Shown here: one piece after another, positions 61,101-64,000 of the stretch
Position numbering within the stretch: the stretch's first letter is position 1
Layout: each line of letters opens with the position of its first letter
Assembly (NCBI GenBank): GCA_039566865.1
Contig: CM076960.1
Coordinates: 19,264,501-19,328,500 of the forward strand
Origin: Aurelia coerulea
Lineage: Eukaryota; Cnidaria; Scyphozoa; Semaeostomeae; Ulmaridae
DNA length: 64,000 nucleotides
Reading direction: 5' to 3'
Position numbers and translations under genes: made by a program
Notes under the pieces: model-generated
Told to the model about the DNA's origin: nothing
What the model saw: only the letters and a program-made list of their open reading frames with translations
Databases searched by the model: none

Positions 61101-64000
61101 ACCCTTAGCTTAAAAAAATTTATCTGCCCCGTATTCATAAACAATAAATGTTGTATAGTACCACAGATGAATTAGCCAAAGACCATAACAAAATCAATTC
61201 TTGCCTTTACGAGACTTTGTCAACGAAGAAATCGACTTTGAAGATGAAGAGAACTGACTGATGAATCGTGCTTGCAAGTAACTGACAAGGACATTTTGCG
61301 TCATTTTCATAAACATCCTTCCAAGTATTTCTCAACTTGCATGATCCACAATTTTGGCCTCAAAATGAGCCATTTCATATTTCAAACTTCATCTTGAGCT
61401 TATAGAAAGGTACTGTCCCGTTCATATTTGCTTTGTAAAAAGTGTTGACCCAGTTCTGTACAAGCTAAAAAAAGTAGTTGCCCCGTTACGTTTTGCATCG
61501 GCCATGTTATAAAATAAACGTTGCACTGTCCCTTATAAGTGTTTTCTTGAAAAAGAAATACGTGTATTGTGTAGCTTCTGATGGATGTGATATTTGACGT
61601 AGAATGTATAATTTCTTTGTTGTTTTTATCAGTCTTAATAATCGGTTTAACGGTTTCTTTGTAGACAACTCCATAGCCAGAAGACATCGTTCAGGCTGAC
61701 AAAAGTTTACTACAATTCCATCAGAAATTTACCCTCTTTGCATAATCTGTAAGTTAAAAATTTTCTTCCTGAATAAGATCTGAAATTTCCTTCCTGAATT
61801 GGCCTGGTTGTATCGTTAATTTGTTCTTCGCACGAACTGAACTGATTAGTGTGCGACGAAACGCATTTTGGGTTATTCAACGTTGTTCTTTATTGCAGTT
61901 ACTGTTGAGTTACTAACTTATTTCTCTCCTTTCAGGTTTTAAGATTAACTCAATTTTCTCTTGCAGGATTCAACAGTTTTCTCTCCAGTTGCAGGTTTAT
62001 TACAGAAGTTAACAGTCTTCTTTCTACAGATTACGGTGTTTTGTTGCGTTTATGGGTTTAGTACGGTACCTTTCACGTAATTTACTTTCTAAACTGTGAC
62101 CTCTGAATACGATGAAAGAGACCTTTCTGGGGTCGCTTTATCTATACTTTATTTCCCTGAGCTTGACTGTGTTCTGATGCCAGACATTCAACAAGACGGA
62201 ATTCCAACTTACAGTAAAAAGTCACATATTAGAAGCTTCCTTCCTTGTATAAGAGCGTACATCCCAAAACCCTTGATATTTTCGGTTGTTTGAAAAGGTG
62301 AAACAATCGATCCAAAGAAGGAACTAGGGGGGGGGGCATTTACCCACTCAGCTAGTATGTTAAAAGAAGCCCTGCGCAACCTTCTCATTGTCACATGACT
62401 TGCACAACTTTGGCATTGTCACATGATTTACGATCTATATTGCTTCTTTATCAGGTGGCTTAGCAACAATCAGTTGACACTGTTTCCCTTCCCAATGCTA
62501 CACGAAGAAACTTGGAGCAAATTGGAGGAATTGTAAGCTTTTTCTCCCGTTTTGCATGGCTTTTTTCTATCCTATCTTGTTGAGGAAATATGAAACCATT
62601 CTTTTTCAAAATGTACTTCAAAAATATTAAAATCAACATTTAACAGTAGATTATTTATACCTTTAACATTCAAAGATAATGAAACTGAAAGATAGTGTGT
62701 CCATGCAAGTAGGCCTCCTAGAGGAAGGCATGTGGTCAACTAGAATTTATTTTTAGTCGCGCATGAAAGGTTGCTTTGTGGCAGCTATTGAGATCTTGCA
62801 GGGAGAAAGAAGGCTTTGTCCCCACTGCCTGTAGCGTTTCATGATCGTGTGATTACAAAAGGCTGTTTAGAGCAATTTTTCTTTATTCGTGTGATCAGTT
62901 TGAATATCAACCAATCATTTGCCGAGAATTTGATGGATGTTGACTTGACATGTGGGAGGATACACGCTGTCCTTTTATATGGACACATTACCTTTAAGGA
63001 GATAATTGTGCGTTGTATTTTCAAGATGGCCTTAAAGGGGCTCCGTCTCCAAATTTCATTCGAAACGATTATTTTGGAGCTTTTTGAAAGGTGATATCAC
63101 ACAGGCTCTTCATCATTTCTGCAAAATGAGAGCGTTGCTTTGAAGAAAAATTCTTGTGCTTCACAGATGAGCAAACCAAACGTTCATATCTGTTACGATT
63201 ACTCCGATATAAGTGGATTTTACACGGTCACTTTCTGATGACTTGGGTGACGCCACCAAACAAACTGCAGAAAACGAGGGATGAGCTGATGCTGCTTACA
63301 GATTTGCTTACAGATTTGTTTACAGTTTGGCGACGGAGCCCTTTTAACATATTTAAGCATGAATTAACCTCTCATTTCAGGTATATTGATCACAACCAGA
63401 TTCCAAATCTTAAAACATATTCCAACACAGAGTTCCCACCGACAGCTCAGGAATATTACACGTATGTATGAAAAATTTGAGCAACTGGTTGATTTTTTTT
63501 AAATCAATGTTTAAACGAATGCTGATCGATTTTTTGCAAACTAATTATTTCAATTTAGTACGCCTCTCTCTCAGAATGGTGCGCATTGCTCAGTTGTAAA
63601 CGGAATCTATTAACGTGGGAATCGAATCTTTAAAAGGCATTGCATTACTTGTTTGTTGGGTCTTTCGTTTGCTTTATGGCTTAGAAGGAACTTCAGGTAC
63701 TTCGTAAAGGCCAACCTCCTCTGCAGTAGTTTTGGTCGGCGACCTGCGCGCTTGCCTACAGAGCTTGCGCACAAAGCAAGCGCGCTGGTCGCCGACCGAA
63801 ACTACTGCAAGTGGTGGACGGCCTTTTTGAGATTTGATGAACAATCTTTGTTATATTGATTATTTCTCGGAATTACTGCTTTTTTCTTTTTATTGAAAAA
63901 TTCACGAAAAGCTTTGACCAATATTTAAATGGTTGTAAATCCTAAATTAATGTAGGAAAAACGGCCAGGAATCCACAATAGTTTATGACGGTCCATATGA
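49624..64000 (+). CDS. Secreted or membrane leucine-rich-repeat protein, 5' part (15 exons; 3' end outside window)
   Basis: Fifteen exons join in one frame (about 440 residues) through GT-AG introns that are all in phase 2, usually splitting the leucine codon that opens each repeat. Order: signal peptide (about 1-37), an aromatic Ser/Tyr/Trp-rich segment (38-83), a cysteine N-cap (C84, C87, C89, C96), about 13 LRRs of 22-28 residues on the LxLxxNxIxxI pattern, then a non-LRR tail beginning in exons 14-15. N-glycosylation sequons (NLT, NVS, NNT, NNS) are frequent, as expected for an ectodomain. One repeat per phase-2 exon is typical of LGR-type receptors and Slit-like proteins. Which family this is depends on the missing 3' half (7TM, Ig, TIR or none), so I give no symbol. 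The introns are rich in MITEs. Confidence 0.85.
50352..50411. repeat. Hairpin in LRR intron 1
   Basis: 27-base arms (50,352-50,378; 50,385-50,411) are inverted copies with two mismatches and a 6-base loop. Arms contain ctgatgctat and agacaaa. The short loop and close match suggest a stable RNA hairpin if transcribed. Confidence 0.9.
50505..50640. repeat. GC-rich patch in LRR intron 1
   Basis: G-runs and C-runs (gagagggggggc, gcggggggcagccgcccctcc, tctgcccccctaaa) stand out in AT-rich DNA. The ends aacgccgg and ccggcgacc are weakly inverted, so it may be a small repeat element, unclassified. Confidence 0.45.
51215..51283 (+). CDS. LRR gene exon 2 (first LRR)
   Basis: 69 bases, phase 2-2, acceptor atag and donor gtgagt. 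The peptide opens NIYGQPSITEIKEFGLPETL. It is a slightly irregular first repeat, as is common after an N-cap. Confidence 0.87.
51630..51701 (+). CDS. LRR gene exon 3
   Basis: 72 bases, phase 2-2, acceptor tttcag and donor gtatgt. It encodes a 24-residue repeat (TVRNTGLETIHPNAFMNLTS...) with an NLT glycosylation sequon. Confidence 0.9.
51985..52345. repeat. GATT microsatellite within a larger minisatellite, LRR intron 3
   Basis: Four diverged units of roughly 75-105 bp (tgatttctgattgtagttat ... atttgcaatgattgatcact) are each followed by a (gatt)n tract. It ends about 30 bp before exon 4, so tract length changes would move the polypyrimidine region. Confidence 0.85.
52374..52439 (+). CDS. LRR gene exon 4
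   Basis: 66 bases, phase 2-2, acceptor tatag and donor gtgaga. It encodes a short 22-residue repeat (SLIMNRLKELPNLSGCDKL...) of the type lacking the usual F-x-x-L helix turn. Confidence 0.88.
53260..53331 (+). CDS. LRR gene exon 5
   Basis: 72 bases, phase 2-2, acceptor ttttag and donor gtaagt. The repeat DLYSNQIEIFAHNVSKLPKS carries an NVS sequon. Confidence 0.9.
53428..53560. repeat. Minisatellite-like repeat, LRR intron 5
   Basis: Imperfect tandem copies built on atggttacatg and tggtaaatggttac, with two similar longer units (catggttacatgttttca). No coding role is seen. Confidence 0.75.
54257..54325 (+). CDS. LRR gene exon 6
   Basis: 69 bases, phase 2-2, acceptor tttcag and donor gtgagt. 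The repeat NLISNKIYKIPEKLFDLPNL closely fits the LRR consensus. Confidence 0.92.
54643..54859. mobile_element. Hairpin (foldback) element, 217 bp, LRR intron 6
   Basis: Nearly the whole element is palindromic. Arms include ctccaagtctcgttcgttat and its complement ataacgaacgagacttggag, extending outward to agacc-tttt / aaaagggtct. The centre carries a second dyad, agctgcgaagtgga / tccactttcgcagct. It is non-coding and of MITE type, superfamily undetermined. Confidence 0.88.
55163..55234 (+). CDS. LRR gene exon 7
   Basis: 72 bases, phase 2-2, acceptor tttttag and donor gtaagt. The repeat GLSLNQMPVFPKNAFFNNTN contains an NNT sequon. Confidence 0.9.
55628..55799 (+). repeat. Exact 86-bp tandem duplication over the exon 8 acceptor
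   Basis: 55,628-55,713 and 55,714-55,799 read as identical (both start acctgtggtgtctaactacc). Each copy contains the polypyrimidine tract, the cag acceptor and the first eight exon bases. Confidence 0.97.
55792..55875 (+). CDS. LRR gene exon 8 (acceptor duplicated upstream)
   Basis: 84 bases, phase 2-2, encoding 28 residues (SVDANHIKSISKSDLAPLSL...) with an NNS sequon. The acceptor at 55,790-55,791 is the downstream member of a duplicated pair. Using the upstream twin at 55,704-55,705 would run into an in-frame TGA at 55,755-55,757, so 55,792 is the productive start. Confidence 0.87.
56432..57026. mobile_element. Mariner-like MITE, 595 bp, LRR intron 8
   Basis: Arms of about 265 bp are inverted copies. 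The ends read ccgggtgcgccaaaataaac and, on the complement, ctgggtacgccaaaataaac, and both ends abut TA (56,430-56,431; 57,027-57,028), as for Tc1/mariner insertions. Only short frames exist inside, with no transposase. Confidence 0.85.
57052..57123 (+). CDS. LRR gene exon 9
   Basis: 72 bases, phase 2-2, acceptor ttgcag and donor gtaagt. The repeat NLSNNEINYIEQGALSQMIH is a near-ideal LRR. The exon begins 26 bp after a mariner-like MITE, which therefore sits against its branch-point region. Confidence 0.92.
57242..57559. mobile_element. TTA-flanked MITE, copy 1 (318 bp), LRR intron 9
   Basis: Ends are aaggggctccgtcgtc and its complement gacgacggagcccctt, flanked by TTA on both sides (57,239-57,241; 57,560-57,562). 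A 3-bp TTA duplication suits PIF/Harbinger; TTAA could also be read, as for piggyBac. A related copy lies at 63,035-63,343. An internal frame reads KEQTKHSYLLRLLGYKW, similar in the other copy. Confidence 0.85.
57961..58032 (+). CDS. LRR gene exon 10
   Basis: 72 bases, phase 2-2, acceptor tttcag and donor gtaagt. The repeat ELHNNTFEKIEPGIFEGVPE has an NNT sequon. Confidence 0.92.
58185..58461. mobile_element. Mariner-like MITE, about 277 bp, LRR intron 10
   Basis: Ends are cagggtgaaccagaaaaaag and, on the complement, cggggtgagccagaaaaaag, with arms over 100 bp meeting around agccaaaagatcgaagta and its complement. The right end abuts TA; the left flank reads tg, probably a mutated TA. Ends of the form CAGGGTGnnCCA are typical of mariner-like elements. 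Confidence 0.82.
58880..60122. mobile_element. Large imperfect palindrome, about 1.24 kb, LRR intron 10
   Basis: Inverted homology can be followed from ctgctccctgaatg (about 58,917) pairing with tactcagggagcag (about 60,075), through tcgg/ccga blocks, to inner arms 59,199-59,460 and 59,520-59,781 (tctgcaatcacaaattgctt and complement; cttctgcctcgggcatttta and complement). The inner arms are best preserved and the outer parts are gapped. No transposase frame is seen. It is an old foldback element or an inverted duplication. Confidence 0.8.
60174..60230. repeat. Perfect 19-bp hairpin, LRR intron 10
   Basis: gtaccatccatagtgaaga (60,174-60,192) and tcttcactatggatggtac (60,212-60,230) are exact inverted copies separated by 19 bases. 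Confidence 0.95.
60480..60548. repeat. AATCAATG-type simple repeat
   Basis: Imperfect aatcaatga and aatcaatta units in tandem; low-complexity intronic DNA. Confidence 0.8.
60796..60867 (+). CDS. LRR gene exon 11
   Basis: 72 bases, phase 2-2, acceptor ttttag and donor gtaagt. The repeat is DMNNNKVKELTADSFKDLPK. It follows the longest intron in the gene seen after exon 1 (2.76 kb), which holds a mariner-like MITE and a large palindrome. Confidence 0.92.
60991..61532. mobile_element. TTA-flanked foldback element, 542 bp, LRR intron 11
   Basis: Left end gggacagggcaaaatttatt and complemented right end gggacagtgcaacgtttatt are diverged inverted repeats continuing to catggcc. TTA lies directly outside both ends. 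The 3-bp TTA suits PIF/Harbinger-type insertion. It has no coding capacity. Confidence 0.72.
61665..61748 (+). CDS. LRR gene exon 12 (acceptor uncertain)
   Basis: Donor gtaagt at 61,749 is clear. Acceptor 61,664 gives 84 bases in frame (QLHSQKTSFRLTKVYYNSIR...). An alternative at 61,694 gives 54 bases, also in frame, and starts directly at LTKVYYNSIRNLPSLHN. The best pyrimidine tract precedes 61,632, but that acceptor shifts frame and reaches TGA at 61,697-61,699. I chose 61,665 for length and tract quality. Confidence 0.65.
62455..62532 (+). CDS. LRR gene exon 13
   Basis: 78 bases, phase 2-2, acceptor atcag and donor gtaagc. The repeat WLSNNQLTLFPFPMLHEETW is a longer, 26-residue LRR. Confidence 0.9.
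63035..63343. mobile_element. TTA-flanked MITE, copy 2 (309 bp), LRR intron 13
   Basis: Related along its whole length and in the same orientation to 57,242-57,559. Ends are aaggggctccgtc and gacggagccctt with TTA on both sides (63,032-63,034; 63,344-63,346). It ends about 37 bp before exon 14, so it supplies sequence near that exon's branch point. The internal frame reads DEQTKRSYLLRLLRYKW. Confidence 0.85.
63381..63461 (+). CDS. LRR gene exon 14
   Basis: 81 bases, phase 2-2, acceptor tttcag and donor gtatgt. It starts as an LRR (YIDHNQIPNLKTYS) but ends in TEFPPTAQEYY, which lacks LRR spacing, so the repeat domain may end here. Confidence 0.87.
63706..63826. mobile_element. GC-rich hairpin element, 121 bp, LRR intron 14
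   Basis: Arms of 33 bases (63,723-63,755 and 63,776-63,808; gtcggcgacctgcgcgcttg and near-exact complement) surround a 20-base loop, with weaker outer pairing (aaaggcc / ggccttt). It is markedly more GC-rich than its surroundings. Small foldback element of unknown type. Confidence 0.85.
63956..64000 (+). CDS. LRR gene exon 15, partial
   Basis: After acceptor tgtag the frame continues as KNGQESTIVYDGPY to the window edge. It is no longer LRR-like. No domain can be recognised from 15 residues. Confidence 0.7.

Noticed and set aside
61400..61687. 95-residue minus-strand frame
   Set aside because: It crosses the end of the 542-bp foldback element and LRR exon 12 on the other strand, so it is a chance frame.

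Overview
The window looks like AT-rich nuclear DNA of an invertebrate animal. The genes are split by GT-AG introns and sit among satellite DNA and many foldback (MITE-like) elements. One gene is a metazoan-type cysteine string protein, and another is a secreted or membrane leucine-rich-repeat protein with one repeat per exon. A decayed Mutator-like element resembles families I associate with cnidarians and other early-branching animals. The species cannot be named from this sequence. No rRNA, intact tRNA, CRISPR array or bacterial-type operon was seen.

Layout. (1) 1-4,970, minus strand: the 5' part of a DNAJC5 (cysteine string protein) gene. Four coding exons (4,936-4,970; 3,424-3,505; 2,845-2,901; 843-953) join in frame into 95 residues covering the N terminus, the complete J domain with its HPD motif, and the start of the linker. 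The cysteine-string and C-terminal exons lie beyond position 1. Intron 1 holds a tRNA-derived SINE-like insertion between two copies of a host flank. (2) 5,000-9,204: the 5' flank of DNAJC5 and intergenic DNA with a foldback element and a 22-bp minisatellite. (3) 9,205-45,745: one head-to-tail satellite array, about 184 copies of a 199-bp monomer, 57% of the window. It is zoned: two near-identical core zones (about 9.3-21.5 kb and 30-44.5 kb), a middle zone (about 21.5-30 kb) of diverged monomers carrying multi-monomer duplications, and a decaying right edge (44.5-45.7 kb). (4) 45,746-49,623: intergenic DNA with a hairpin next to the array and a 1.9-kb element with terminal inverted repeats and a broken Mutator-like ORF. 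(5) 49,624-64,000, plus strand: the 5' part of a leucine-rich-repeat gene. Fifteen exons give about 440 residues: a signal peptide, an aromatic-rich N-terminal segment, a cysteine-containing LRR N-cap, and about 13 LRR exons. Every intron is in phase 2. The gene continues past the window, so whether it ends in a receptor domain is unknown.

The LRR gene's introns are packed with inverted-repeat elements: mariner-like MITEs with TA flanks, elements flanked by TTA, a 1.24-kb palindrome and several short hairpins. An exact 86-bp tandem duplication copies one splice acceptor, and another exon has three competing acceptors. The two genes show no obvious functional link; the satellite separates them.
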